This document shows, one piece after another, positions 30,030 through 41,799 of a stretch of 64,000 bases of DNA. Within the stretch, counting starts at the first letter, position 1; each line of letters opens with the position of its first letter. The stretch is from Dermatemys mawii (Eukaryota > Chordata > Testudines > Dermatemydidae). The stretch spans positions 24,349,074 through 24,413,073 of the forward strand of contig ML677334.1 in the NCBI GenBank assembly GCA_007922305.1, written 5' to 3'. The notes under the pieces were generated by a model. That model saw nothing but the letters and a program-made list of their open reading frames with translations, searched no databases and had not been told where the DNA came from. A program made the translations under genes and the position numbers.

Positions 30030-33000
30030 ACAGCCACGCTTATTAGCTGAGAGCTGTTGTTGGAGAAGGAGAGAAGCCACAGCTGTGGCTTTTTAAAGCT
30101 AATGGGGAATAGGTTATATCTCCTGACTGAAAAGTTGTGTTAACATAACATCAGATATCACTAAAACCACTAGTCAATGCATTGATCTCATCTTGTGCCC
30201 CCTTTCCTCTATCTGGCTTTAAACTGTGAGCTCCTTATGGTGAAAATGGGTCTTTCCTTACTGTGTGTAAATATGTTGTGGATGCCATCAGAAATAAATA
30301 ATAGTGCTGAGACTCCTACAGTGAAGGTAAGGATGAAGGAAAATGTTAAGTTACTACCTAACTGTCATAGGTGCAGCTGTTTTTCAGTAAAGTTAAAGCA
30401 GTATTTTGTTATGATTAACAAGATTTTTCCCCGCTGTGAGACTTGAATACATTGAAGAGGGGTAGAGGATTCTGTTTCAGATCACCAACATGAGGCCCTT
30501 TTTACAAAAGTCAGAGAGCATCAGACTTCTCTATTACATGAAACAAAAAACAATAAATCAACAAAAACTTTGAAAAGCAGTTTAATGAAGGTACCAAAAG
30601 GCAAACAAATGAGCACAAAAAAGCAAACCAAGATAGCTAGAAATACTGCCACAGGAAATATGGATTAGATAGAATTACTTTAAAATTAACACACGAAGTA
30701 AATATTAATAATCAATATCAAGGGGGGATTCTGCAGGAGGTCTGTGACAATGTACTATTTTGTCTTAAAAACAATCAAGGCTGTTTTTTACTGGCTGAAA
30801 GAAAGAGACGTTGCTAGTTACACAGTAGCTACTTCTAGGCTGAAATTACTGAGCTGTGCCAAATTTAAAGGATTAGCTCCAGAAAGTATGCAGTGGGGGA
30901 AAAGTTCTTATCAGAAGGCAAGCCTGTCTTGAGCATAAAGATTAATAGAGATCAGGAAGTTAAGGAGAATACAGGGAGTTTGAGTGTTGTTCATGTTAAA
31001 TATAATGCTTTAATTAATGCTGTCCCCAAGGTTATTAACGCTTTACGGGAGGGAGTCCTAAAAGTTTCATGAACAGAGTATTGGTAACCCTAGGAATTCA
31101 AAAAACCACTAAAATTGACTTGAAAAATCATGAGATTTAAAAATATTTTCTGGGTTTTATTTGTTTTCTGGTGTTGAAGCATTTAGGATTTTCTTTTTCA
31201 AGCCTTTCTCTGCAAGCATGAGGGTTTATTTATTTTAATGAAAGGTGAGATTCCTAGTTAAGCTAATTCCAGCAGAATCCCAGAATCACAAATGACTTAT
31301 GATACCCTCGAGAGTTGATAACATGGTAAAGATCAGGGAATTACAAAATACATGAATAGCAAATATCCATATAAAATTATTACTGAATTTGTGTTTAAAC
31401 AGTGTTTATTAGTAATTGTTTTACAGAGGATCACATCATCTTCTCCTTTGCCATAAAAAGCTATGCAACATTAAAGCACAGAAACAAGGATCAGGCATCT
31501 GACTTAGCATCTTCATTTCTCCTTCATCTTAGCTGTTTTTCCTCTTTGGGATTCAAAGCTGTACAGTCCCTTGCTGACTAGCTTTAATACAGCTAGAATA
31601 ATCAGTTTTTAAAAAACAAATTTAATGAAAAAGATACAGAGAGACTAATAAGAGTTAAAATATCCCATTTGTCAATTTTTTATGGGATTGTATCTTTTTT
31701 ATTTTTTTTGTAACGCCTTTGGAAAAAACCTGAAACACTCTAGGATCTGTGCTTTGTCCACATTGTTACTTCTGGTGTGTGGATTGCTCAAATTTCAGTT
31801 ATATGGAGGCATTCTTTGTCTATAGAGTATTTTATGACTTTTAAGCCGCAATTGCAAGGTTGGGCACTAAGATTAACTCAGAATAAGAGAGAAGTGGATT
31901 CTGGCCAAATACCCTTATAGCGTAGGAGAAGAATCAGTGTTAAAACAGAAGAACTTCTCAAATGCATGGAATGTCTAACAGGTGTGCTGTTCAGATATAA
32001 TTAACTTAAGCACATGAGAACTGTTAAGGATTTGCAACAAAGTGCAAGATGGATAAAACTGGGGCATGTATGGCTGGAGATGGAAGCAAAAGCCTTATGG
32101 ACGGTTGAAGTACGTTATTAAAAGCATTGTAGGTGATGTGAAAGTGGAGGAGTGCGCACAAGTCTTTCCCCTTTACTTATTTCTATGCTTTTCAAATATT
32201 GGGTAGATGCTGTATGACCGGACTCAACCTTAACTGTTATTAAAGTACTATTTTAGTAGTATAGAGGCTTTTGTTTGCTCGTTTACTAGTTGCTGCAGTG
32301 TTGCATGGAATATATCTCAGCTTTCAATATACAATAACAAACTGATTTGAGAGAGTATGTGTACATTTTCAAAAATGTGAAATTAATTTTTTTAAAGAAA
32401 TTATGTAGCTAACTGCTGTACTGTGTGGAAAATATTTTTCTAATTTTTGATATTTAAAATATTGTTTTAAAGACTTTTTTTTTCTTTGAATCAAACAAGT
32501 CTAATGTGTATTTTATGTGAAACTGGGAGTGACCTCCTCCCACTGCCGTAGTTAAGGTTGCCTGACACTTTGTACTGTAAGGCTCCAAATATTTAATCTA
32601 TATTGATCATGCTTTATCCAAGGGGTGCAGATGCTGAGCAAGAAGACTGACCTGTGCTCTCGATTCTCCTGCCACTCATGAAGCATGGCAGAGGAAACTT
32701 TCACTCAGTTGCAGAGGGGACGAGATTGGTGACTGATTGGGAGAAGAAACCTGTGGGGGGCAGACCAGGAGCTGGTGGAGCAGGTTGTGGGGGGAAAAAA
32801 GTGGGAGTGGCTGGGCTGGGATGAGAAGCCTTAAGGGGGCTGGAGACTGGGACTGGCTAGGCCAAGAGGCTTGGATTGGAACTAGGAGCCTGCTGCAGAA
32901 AGGGGAGACTGGGATGAGGAGAGATGCACAATGAAACTAAATTCTGGTATTTCCTAACTTTTGAGTGTTTGACTTTGCCATCTTAACATTCTTTTAATGT

Positions 33001-33690
33001 AGATTTTAGACCAAAATATCCAAATTAGACTGCTTGTTCATTGTCACATAAGAACAAACCTTCGGTGTCCCGTCTGTCTTTTAGGAACATGCTATTTTTT
33101 CACTCTAACATTTCACCCAAACTGGAAATTGTAAGATAAAATAGGCATATGCTGGAGGAAGTTCTCTTTAAACGGCGTCAAAGTATGAACCACAAGTAGG
33201 ATGTTTGTTATTGATCTTACAGATTATATTGCAGACAGCAAAAACAACATAGACATAGAGTACTGATAAAGCCAGAAAGCAAATTGCATTTTCTCTTATA
33301 GTTTTTTGAAATGAAGTTAGGGTTTATGAAAGTTTACTGTATTCACACCTCTGGAGAGCAAAGCTCTCTCTTTAGCTGTAAAATGGATATTGTACAGCAC
33401 AAGCAGCAGCATTGGAAGTATTAAAGCTCTGCAAGTTCCCACATTGTCAACCAGTGTGCCGCATTCTTGGCTTGGAAATGCCAACTCAAGTGATAAGTGG
33501 GTAACTCAGTCTCTGCACACATTTGTTTCTTGGTCTCTCTGCTGAAATTGCTAGCAAGGGTGCAAATGGCGAAGGTGGCATTAATGATATGAATTTTTGC
33601 CGATAGGATTAGGATAGAGAATGCCAAATTCACATGGGCTGGGCCAGATCTTAACTTGTGCATGTAATAGGCTTGATATGAACATTCTGT
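30030..33690. other. Intergenic, little recognisable
   Basis: AT-rich DNA upstream of SLC35B3 without a gene that I can support. A G-rich segment at about 32715-32930 ('ggctgggatgagaagcc') may be the edge of an interspersed repeat, and a dispersed-repeat copy follows at 32937-33020. Small ORFs lack domains and splice context. Confidence 0.6.
32937..33020 (+). repeat. Dispersed repeat copy C
   Basis: 'tttcctaacttttgagtg' then 'tttgactttgccatcttaac' and 'attcttttaatgtagatttt' match the copies near 5496 and 20008. Best preserved of the three over 'ttttagaccaaaatat'. Confidence 0.6.
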
Positions 33691-33704
33691 ATATGCCTAT
33701 GGTT

Positions 33705-34080
33705 GAGAAAACCAATGAACCAATAATAGCTTTGCTTTGGTTAATTTGCTACTCATTAAGTATAGTGTGTGGAGCTGATGGGTTCATACCATGTTATAAC
33801 TGAGGAATTAGAAACAGACAAGCAATGAAAAGTGTGAGTGAATGTTTCTGAATGAAATATGTTTATAAATTACTTGCATTTAAAGAAAGAAATTATACCT
33901 AAAATGTAATTTACAAGAGACTACATGACAGAGTACTGAGTTTCAAAATCATTCACTCATACTTCTCATTGCGTATGTGTTTCTAATTCCTCAGTTATAA
34001 AATGGTATAAACTCATCAGCTGCACACACCCTATTCAATGGGTAGCAAATAAGCCAAAGAAAAGCTGCTATTGGTTTGTT
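33705..34080. mobile_element. Long fold-back (inverted-repeat) element
   Basis: Left arm about 33705-33855 and right arm about 33930-34080 are inverted copies of roughly 140 bp around a short centre. For example 'ctgaggaattagaaacag' on the left pairs with 'gtttctaattcctcag' on the right, and 'aaaaccaatgaaccaat' with 'attggtttg'. Some 15-20 percent divergence by eye. Non-coding. Its right edge touches the hAT element. Confidence 0.8.
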
Positions 34081-34261
34081 GTAGGGCTGTCAAGCGGTTG
34101 AAAAAATTAATCGTGATTAATTGCACTGTTAAACAATAGAATACCATTTATTTAAATATTTTTGGATGTTTTCTACATTTTCAAATATATTGATTTCCAT
34201 TAAAACACTAAATATAAAGTGTACAGTGTTCACTTTATATTTATTTTGTATTACAAATGTA

Positions 34262-34338
34262 TGTGTAACCCACATACCTCCTGATGTCCCTGATTCGATC
34301 CCATCCGCGGATGACAGGGGTCTGTTGGCGTTATATAT
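34262..34338 (+). repeat. Possible tRNA-derived SINE fragment
   Basis: About 75 bp not expected inside the hAT arm. Contains 'gattcgatcccatccgcgg', resembling a pol III B box (GWTCRANNC), and 'tgacaggggtctgttggcg'. No A box or tail recognised, so this is weak. Confidence 0.35.
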
Positions 34339-34486
34339 GCACTGTAAAATAAATACAATAATAGTATTTTCAATTCACCCAATACAAGTAATGTTCTGCA
34401 ATCTCTTTATTGTGATAGTTGAATTTACAAATGTACAATTATGTACATAAAACTGCGTTCAAAAATAAAATAAAGTCCACTCAGTA

Positions 34487-36990
34487 CTACTTCTTGTTAA
34501 GACAGTCGCTCAGACAAATAAGTTTGTTTACATTTGCAGGAGATAATGCTGCCCATTTCTTGTTTACACTGTCACCTGAAAGTGAGAACAGGCATTTACA
34601 TGGCACTGTTGTAGAGGTGAAAGTAAGCCGGTCTGCCCTGGTACAGTGTACTGGCAAGAGCCAGTGGACCATACCGGAATGGAGCGGCTTCCCCAGGCGG
34701 CAGTTTAAAGGGCTTGAGGCTCTCAGCAGCAGCTGGAGCCCTAGGCTCTCTAAATTGCTCCAGAAGCTATTTAAAGGGCCCATGCTGGGAAGGGGCCCCA
34801 GCCATGCCCCTGCTCTCTCCTGCAGGGGCAGAAACTTGGTGCTGCTGGCTCCTGGGGCTCTGTCCTGCTGCTGCAGGGCAGGTTCCACAGGCAGCCAAGC
34901 TCCCCCTCTCCCACCTCTTCCCTAAGTGTTCTGTGTTCCTACCCCTCCCCTCTCACTCCCTCTTCCTGCTGCCGATCAGCTGTTTGCTGGCTGAGGGAGC
35001 AGAAGAAAGCAGAGAAGAGGGTGGGGGCAGGGCCTTGGGGAAGGGTGTGGAATCAGGGCATACCCCTTCCAGCCCTCTGTAGTGAGCTGCCGCAGGCTGG
35101 GAGCACCGCATGCTCCTAGCCCATCCTCTAGCCCTCTGCTCTGACTCCTGCACCCCCACACACCCTTCTAGCCTTGACTCCTGCACCCCTCACACATGCC
35201 AGCCTCCAGTCCTGACTCCTGCACCCCTACCTACATCCAGCCCACCCCCATGCCCTGGTTCCTGAATCCTCCCACCCCCCAACCCTGAGCACCAAATGGG
35301 AGCTCCTGCACCCTCTCCCCCACATACCCACTCACACCCCTCACATCGAATGGGAGCTGCCCCAAGTAAGTGCTCCACACCCCAATCTCCTGCCTCAGCC
35401 TTGAGCTCCCGCCCTCATTCTAGCTCCTGGCCAGACCATGCAGCCCACCCCCCTCAACCTGCTTCTGCACTCTAACTCCCTCCCAGACCCTGCACCCCTA
35501 GCCCTGTGCTCAGTGCACCCCCACCCTCAGCTTGGTATAGAGAGAGATGAAGAGAATGGGATAGAACCAGGGAGAAGGTAGGTACCCACGCTATGTGGAC
35601 AGAGGTTGTGTGTGTGTGTGTGTGAATCTTGTTTACTCCTTCCCCAGTCCTGCTGCGCTTGCAGTTTACCCCTGACCCCTCCTTTGCTCCAAGGACCAAT
35701 CCCAGCTCCCGCCTCACTGTGCTTTTGTCCCCAGCCCCTGCCTTGCTCCAGTCAGCAGGGACTTATCTTCCCCCCATGCTCCACTGTGCTCATCTTACCC
35801 CTGTCCCCTGCCTTGCTCCGGCTGGGAACCAATCCTTCCCCACCCCAACATGACCAGCTGTGCTTTTGCCCCTGGCCTCATCATTCCTCAGAGGGCCCAC
35901 AAATATATTTGGCACCGGGCCCACAAAAAGTTAATCTGACCCTGGCTCCAGGCCCTTTAAATCGTCCCCAGAGCCCTGATGCCAGAGACCTGGGGTAGCG
36001 GCAGCAGGGCCCCAGTGGCAAGTTAAAGGGCTGGGGCGGTAGTAGTGGCCCTGGACCCTTTAAATCACCACCTGAGCCCTGCTGCTGGAGCCCTGGCAGT
36101 CACAGCGGCAGCTGGGATCCCCAGGGCTCTGTCGGTGATTTAAAGGGCCCAGGGGTCCGCTGTGGCAGTGGCAGCTAAAGTTCTGGGACCTTTAAATTGC
36201 CCCCTTTAAATTGCTCCCGAACCTCAGGACTCTGAGTTGCCTCTGCAGCTTGGAGCTCAGGGAGTGATTTAAAGGGCCCAGGGCTGCCAGCTGCTGCTAC
36301 CATAGCCCTAGCCCAAAGCCTTTTAAATCCTGATTTCAAGGACATCGGGATTTAAAGCCCCCTGACCCCTTTCTGGTAGAGGCCACACCTTTTCCGGTCA
36401 AGGCCCCTCCCCCTCATCAGGACTCCAGAGTACCGGTAAGCCCTTTTAAGTTACTTTCAGCCCTGCACTGTTGTAGCCAGTGTCTCAAGATATTTACCTT
36501 CCAGATGTGCTAAAGATTCATATGTCCCTTCATGCTTCATCCACCATTCCAGGGGACATGCATTCATGCTGATGATTGGTTCTGCTCTATAACAGTCCAA
36601 AGCAGTGTGGGCCGATGCATATTAATTTTCATTATCTGAGTCAGATGCCACCAGCAGAAAGTTGATTTTCTTTTTTTGGTGGTTCAGGTTCTGTAGTTTC
36701 CCCATTGGAATGTTGCTCTTTTAAGACTTCTGGAAGCATGTTCCACACCTCGTCCCTCAGATTTTGGAAGGCAACTTCAGATTCTTAAATCTTGGGTCCA
36801 GTGCTGTAGCTATCTTTAGAAATCTCACATTGGTGCCTTCTTTGCATTTTGTCAAATCTGCAGTGAAAGTGTTCTTAAAATGAACAACATGTGCTGGGTC
36901 ATCATCTGAGATTGCTACAACATGAAATATATGGCAGAATGTGGGTAAAACAGCAGGGGACATGCAATTTCCCCTACTACTCCCCAAGGA
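34487..36990 (-). pseudogene. hAT transposase C-terminal region, broken
   Basis: Reading the minus strand from 36990: FKNTFTADLTKCKEGTNVRF and LKIATALDPRFKNLK, a stretch typical of hAT transposases (the LDPRFK motif). The frame is then lost near 36757 and later parts are interrupted by the insertion 36464-34615. It resumes with the dimerisation (hATC) signature VPCKCLFSLSGDSVNKKWAAL and ends in DCLNKK-stop at 34487. The N-terminal BED finger and catalytic core are absent, so it cannot make an active enzyme. Confidence 0.85.
34615..36464. mobile_element. 1.85-kb DNA element inserted into the hAT, 12-bp identical flanks
   Basis: Left end 'aggtgaaagtaagccgg'; the right end 'ttactttcagccct' reads in reverse as AGGGCTGAAAGTAA. 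The flanks 'gcactgttgtag' at 34603-34614 and 36465-36476 are identical over 12 bp, and removing the insert restores continuous hAT sequence. The interior repeats 'gggccctttaaatt'-like phrases ('ggccctttaaatcgtc', 'gatttaaagggcccag') in both orientations and has a long C-rich middle with a (TG)n run near 35606-35624. No transposase seen. The ORFs here are compositional. Confidence 0.85.
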
Positions 36991-37114
36991 CTTCAGTCAC
37001 AAATTTAATTAACACATTATTTTTTTAATGAACATCATCAGCATGGAAGTATATCCTCTGGCATAGTGGCTGAAGCATGATGGGGCATACCAATGTTTAG
37101 CATATCTGTCACAT

Positions 37115-37261
37115 AAATACCTTGCAATACTGGCTACAAAAGTGCCAGGCAAATGCTTATTCTCACCTTCTGGTGACATTGTAAATAAGAAGAGGGCAGG
37201 ATTATTTCCTGTAAATATAAACAAAGTTGTTTGTCTTAGGGATTGGCTGAACAAGAAGTAG
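37115..37261 (+). pseudogene. Second hATC dimerisation segment, opposite strand
   Basis: The plus strand reads KYLAILATKVPGKCLFSPSG then DIVNKKRAGLFPVNINKVVC and LRDWLNKK-stop, a homologue of the segment on the minus strand at 34487-34610. Only this C-terminal piece is intact; upstream the frame has stops. It shows that the element carries the end of the transposase gene in both orientations. Confidence 0.85.
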
Positions 37262-37407
37262 GACTGAATGGACTTGTAGGCACTGAAGTTTTACATTGTT
37301 TTGAGTGCAGTTATGTAACAAAAATAAATCTACATTTGTAAATTGCACTTTCAGGACAAAGAGAGTGTACTACAGTGTTTGTATGAGGTGAATTGAAAAT
37401 TTCACAA

Positions 37408-37505
37408 AAACAATGAGGAGACCAGTGGTACCTTAAAGACTAACATTTTTTTGGGCATTAGCTTTTTGTGGGTAAAACCCCCACTTCTTCAGATGCATGG
37501 AGCTA
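37408..37505 (+). repeat. Interspersed repeat, 'ccttaaagactaaca' type
   Basis: 'gtggtaccttaaagactaac', 'ttagctttttgtgggtaaaa' and 'cccacttcttcagatgcatg' in order match a repeat very common in turtle genomes. It joins directly to the broken right side of the hAT element. Confidence 0.75.
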
Positions 37506-37509
37506 AAAT

Positions 37510-40500
37510 TATGGATACATGCATAAATATATGTTGGCACATATCCTCGCTTCTCTTCATGTGCCATTATATATTTATGCCTGTATCAGAGATGCTTTAT
37601 TTTTTATTTCATTTTTATAAACAACTCGTACACAAAGTGGAAAAAAAAGGTGATCATGATTTTTGCATGAAATTGTTAATTCCACAGCAGGTGAGAGCCC
37701 ATTTCAGCATGTTGTAAAATATATTACAGTTCCTTGCAACTGTCTTATAAAAAAAAATCCCTGCAATTTTCATCCCTTAATTTTGCACTGGTGCATTAGT
37801 TGTAGTAAAACAGCACCTCTCTTTCCATGTATACTGCAGCTTCAGGATTTTTACTCTGTGGAAATAAAGTATAAAGAAGCAGGTATTCTGGGGGTTCAAT
37901 AGCACCCGGTGGGTTGAAGTGGTTTCTGTCATATACAGGGTTTACAATTTTGTTCAATGGCTTTCAGCACTCCTACTATAAATTTTGTTCCAATGCTACT
38001 GTAAAGTAGTTACTTCTGCTTTATTGAATAAACAAGCTACTATATTCTGACTATAAATAAGTGAACATAATTTATATATGTGGGGCAAAAGGATTCATTT
38101 TCCCTATGTCAAATTTATATGTACAGGCCAACATGTATCCAGGTAAGATGGTACTACGAGTTTCTGAACTTGTTATACAGTGCCATACTCCTCCTCTTAT
38201 TATATATACAAGTGCTTTTGAAAATGATGCCACATGCATTTGTGTAATGAAACAGCCTAAAGTCTGCTAAAGATACCATGTAAACAAAAATGCCTTTTTG
38301 AGAAAGGGAATTTGTTACCTAGCTATTGTGTATTGTTTCTTCTTTGAAGCATGTTTAGTATGACTTTAGTAGCCAACCAATTTTACCCCGTATGATAAAA
38401 TCTAGTATCTTTTTACTGCAATAGTTACTGGGTTATTGTTGAAGGTATAATCAAGTCCAGAAATTGCCAACTCAGTTGTTGAATTTAGGCCAATGATCCG
38501 TAGTCTTTTTTTTTTTTTTTCCCCGCTTGGTCCATCTTTTTTCCATCCAGCATTTTTCTCTGCTAAGCAGTGTAAATCAATATTCACAAACAAGTTAAGA
38601 AAAGTTACATCAAGATATTTACTCTAAGTTCCCTACAGTTTTTTTCCCCCAGTGGCTTGGCTTTACTGTGGTAGGATTTTTAAAAAAAAAAAAAAAAATC
38701 TACAGCCTTACTATTTTGAGTAATTTGGCACACTCTACTAAGACCGTCAGCAGGTTCTTTATAGACCCAAATCCCATTGCAACAACATGGTTAAGTTACA
38801 GTTTGCCAGAACCACTACGGTTGGGCTCTATTAATTCTAGTATTTAGTGGTACCTAGAGCAGGAGAAATATTACTGGTATGTGACAAAAATGAAAATTAC
38901 TCGGGGCACAAACGTTGGTTACAGAAATGCCTTCCCAAAGCAGGAATCAGCAGGATTCATTAGAGAGGATTAAGACAGCATGGAGCAATATGTTTTCTAG
39001 AAAAGTTAATGTAACATTTAGGTCCTGCGTACCTATTGCATTTAATCATGAAGAACAGCTAAACCTCCATGTCTTTCTATTTTTCATATATATTAGAGTA
39101 AGAAAAAATAAATTAAAGAGAAAAAGGTGTGCTTTGCAGATTCATTGAAAGGCACACCAGCCGCTCAAACCAGGTTGTGGCAGTGGGAATAGCTGAGTGA
39201 TTGGTGAGCACAGTGGGGTATCATTCTGTTAGTTGCTTAAATATTAATCACAATCCATTCTTCTGATAATATTCTGTAGTGCAAAGCACTATGAAGAGCA
39301 CCTGCTTCTGTGAGTGCACTCAGTGCATGGTATCTTCCCTGGAGGAGAAAATGCTTCAAATACCTTTAAATGCCATTATTGATGGGAAGACACTGGGTAT
39401 CTAGAGTTGTGCACATGCTGAACTTCTCCATTAGGAATTCTTTGGATGATAGTTCATTAACCAATATAATTGTCCCAGAGCTCATTAACCAATGTCATTG
39501 CTGCTGGCTGAAATATCTGGGCATATTTCCATCAGTCTTTCAAAGCTAATAGATATTTTAGATATTTTTATTCTGAAAAAATATTTCCTCTGTGTCATCT
39601 TACCTAGGATTTTTCAACCTATTGATGCTCAACATTTTTATTTGTTGGAGCCAATGAATGAGTTGAAAGAGGGTCTAAACTCCATGACTACAAAACATGA
39701 CAGAATAGGAATCTAATACCACAAGGGATATATTAGGCATGTACATGGTAGGATTGAGCAGTGATGCTCGGTGACCTGGGCCATCAATTGTCTTCATTCT
39801 GTCAGATCATTTTGGCATCAGAGAGAATTTGATTAGTTGGAGTGGAGGGGGTACGGTGGTACTACCAAAGGTGACCTAATTTCTTCACTCAGCTGAAGTT
39901 AATAGAGTTGCATCACTGTTGTCAGAATTTTGCCCTATTTGATTGTCACTTTGTTGGAAGAAATGTTCAGGAATGTAAGGATAATTGTGGGAGATATAAG
40001 GAATAATATTTGGGAGTGTCATTTTTAGTCAGTCTAACTTCAAGACTTAATCAGAGGTATGAAAGCTGTGCTGCCATGACTGAAGTTTAGTGGGGAAGGA
40101 TGATGGTACTAATTAGAGTACTTTCTGCTCATTTAACACTTAGTAGACTAAGGTTAAACTTAAACCTGTCTCATAAACAACAGATAAAGGTAAGGGGTTG
40201 AATCAGAATGATGCTAGTGGGAGACCACTGATTTAATTGTTTTAGTGAACCAAACTTTGAGCTTAGATGCCAAATTCTGTGATGTAAAGAATCAGACATG
40301 TCAATCACTGACACGAGAGTCTGAAAAATGCAGTATGGGTGTTGCCCACACAGGTGTGTACACTGTGAACTTGTATTCAGAGATCATTAACCCGTACGGT
40401 TTGTCTTTAAAATTAGCATTGATCTGAAAAATAATTTCACCAGCCAATCAGCTGGATTATAAACACTGCATTCTAACAATTGCCACAACAGTGAGTTTCA

Positions 40501-41286
40501 CCTGTCATTGAATTGTAACACTGAGAGGAGAACGAATATTTTGCACACATTACTACATGGAATTTTCACTGCTGCACACACTGACTGGTGGCACTGCTCA
40601 CTACAGTGTGCTGTGCCTGACCTTTGCTGGACAATCCTTGTAGCTCTGCAAACCTGGGAAAGGATTTTGCCATGGAGCTATTCTATTACAAATGATTTTT
40701 CCAATGTGATGGCACTTTCTGCATTGTATCACTGCACAGTTTGATTCCAAATAATGTTTTAGGTGATAGATCTGAGCTCCTCTCCATTTTTTTTCTCCCC
40801 AAAGCCCCATTTTTGATTTTGAACATGTTACTCAATGTTATCTGATCTGGGATCCTTAGCTTATTTTGGGCGTTGTCCATATTTGTCTGAATAGTTGAGC
40901 ATAAAGGCAATTCAGTCTGGGCCTATCAAATATATGAGGTGTAGCATTTCCTCCCCCCGTCCCTCCCAGAGGCAATGCTGGAGGCATTTTTGAGGTATTT
41001 TGAGTAAGCAAAAATGAATGCACTAATTACATTTGAACAAGTTTGTTTCTTCCTGAACTTGCTACTGACATTCAAAACAGCACAAGAATTTTAAACTAAA
41101 ATATAGCTGCTACCTCAATTTTCATTCACGAATGAAAACCCCTCCTAAAGGACAGCTAGACTTCCTGCCAAATGTGTTCCATTTCATTTAGATTTAGTGG
41201 ACATACTGAACAAATATTGAGAGCAAGAATAAGTTTGCTCTTACTAGCAAGTATTGTTATAACCTTCTCCATGAAATAAATTGTTT
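37510..41286. other. Intergenic, no gene recognised
   Basis: AT-rich DNA with homopolymer runs (T at 38506-38520, A at about 38680-38698) and a small direct repeat at about 39452-39500 ('gttcattaaccaatataatt' / 'ctcattaaccaatgtcatt'). ORFs up to about 88 codons have no family resemblance. Confidence 0.6.
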
Positions 41287-41362
41287 AATTTTATGTTTGT
41301 CTCCTTTCAGCACAATCCTCTATATGAATAGAGGATTGTGCTGAAAGGAGACAAACAAAATT
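41287..41362. repeat. Near-perfect palindrome (stem-loop)
   Basis: Arms 41295-41323 and 41328-41356 are exact inverted copies over 29 bp (arm begins 'gtttgtctcctttcagcac') with a 4-nt centre 'atga'. After a 2-nt bulge the pairing goes on for 6 more bp (41287-41292 with 41357-41362). It lies about 60 bp left of the Harbinger element. A MITE remnant, a small-RNA hairpin or an assembly fold-back are all possible. Confidence 0.9.
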
Positions 41363-41799
41363 GAAAGACTTCCACAAATACACTACCAATTCCCATCCAA
41401 AATGCAATACTACAGTAACACTAAGGGTATGACTGCAATGACAGAGTTACATCGCCAGCAATTACATCACCTCTCAGAGAGCGCTGAAGGGAAACTACTG
41501 TCAGCTGCCTGTGCAATAGCGTGTTCACACTTGCATCACTTGCATCAGTATTCAGAGCGGTGCACTCTGCGCAGCTCTCCCACAGAGAATCTCTTCCTCT
41601 TCTGCCGCTAAGAGTTGTGAGAAGGCATAGGGGGTCATTGCGCATCCTGGGTCCTGTCCCAATCCCTCATAATGCACTGCTTCACATCTCTGCAATCCAT
41701 GTGCACCATCTTTCAATGGTTTGCATACTGCACGCTCTGCCTCTTCAATCTGCAGGACTGGATCCCGCACTGTTGACCAATATGCTGCTCGGTCTCACT

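Larger units (their letters stand above)
34082..37400. mobile_element. Decayed hAT transposon with inverted transposase ends
   Basis: Begins 'tagggctgtcaagcggttg' with 'taatcgtgattaattgc', a hAT-type repeat of turtles. The right terminus is missing: at about 37400 the sequence runs into another repeat. It contains a broken minus-strand transposase (34487-36990) and a second hAT C-terminal stretch on the plus strand (37115-37261). A 1.85 kb foreign element sits inside (34615-36464), and near 34262-34338 a short piece with a B-box-like 'gattcgatccc' is also inserted. Confidence 0.85.

Noticed and set aside
34262..34338. Possible tRNA gene (B-box-like gattcgatccc)
   Set aside because: No cloverleaf, no A box and no acceptor stem. 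At best a SINE scrap.
34419..34925. 168-codon plus-strand ORF
   Set aside because: It crosses the junction between the hAT arm and the inserted 1.85-kb element and is antisense to the hATC remnant, so it is not a gene.
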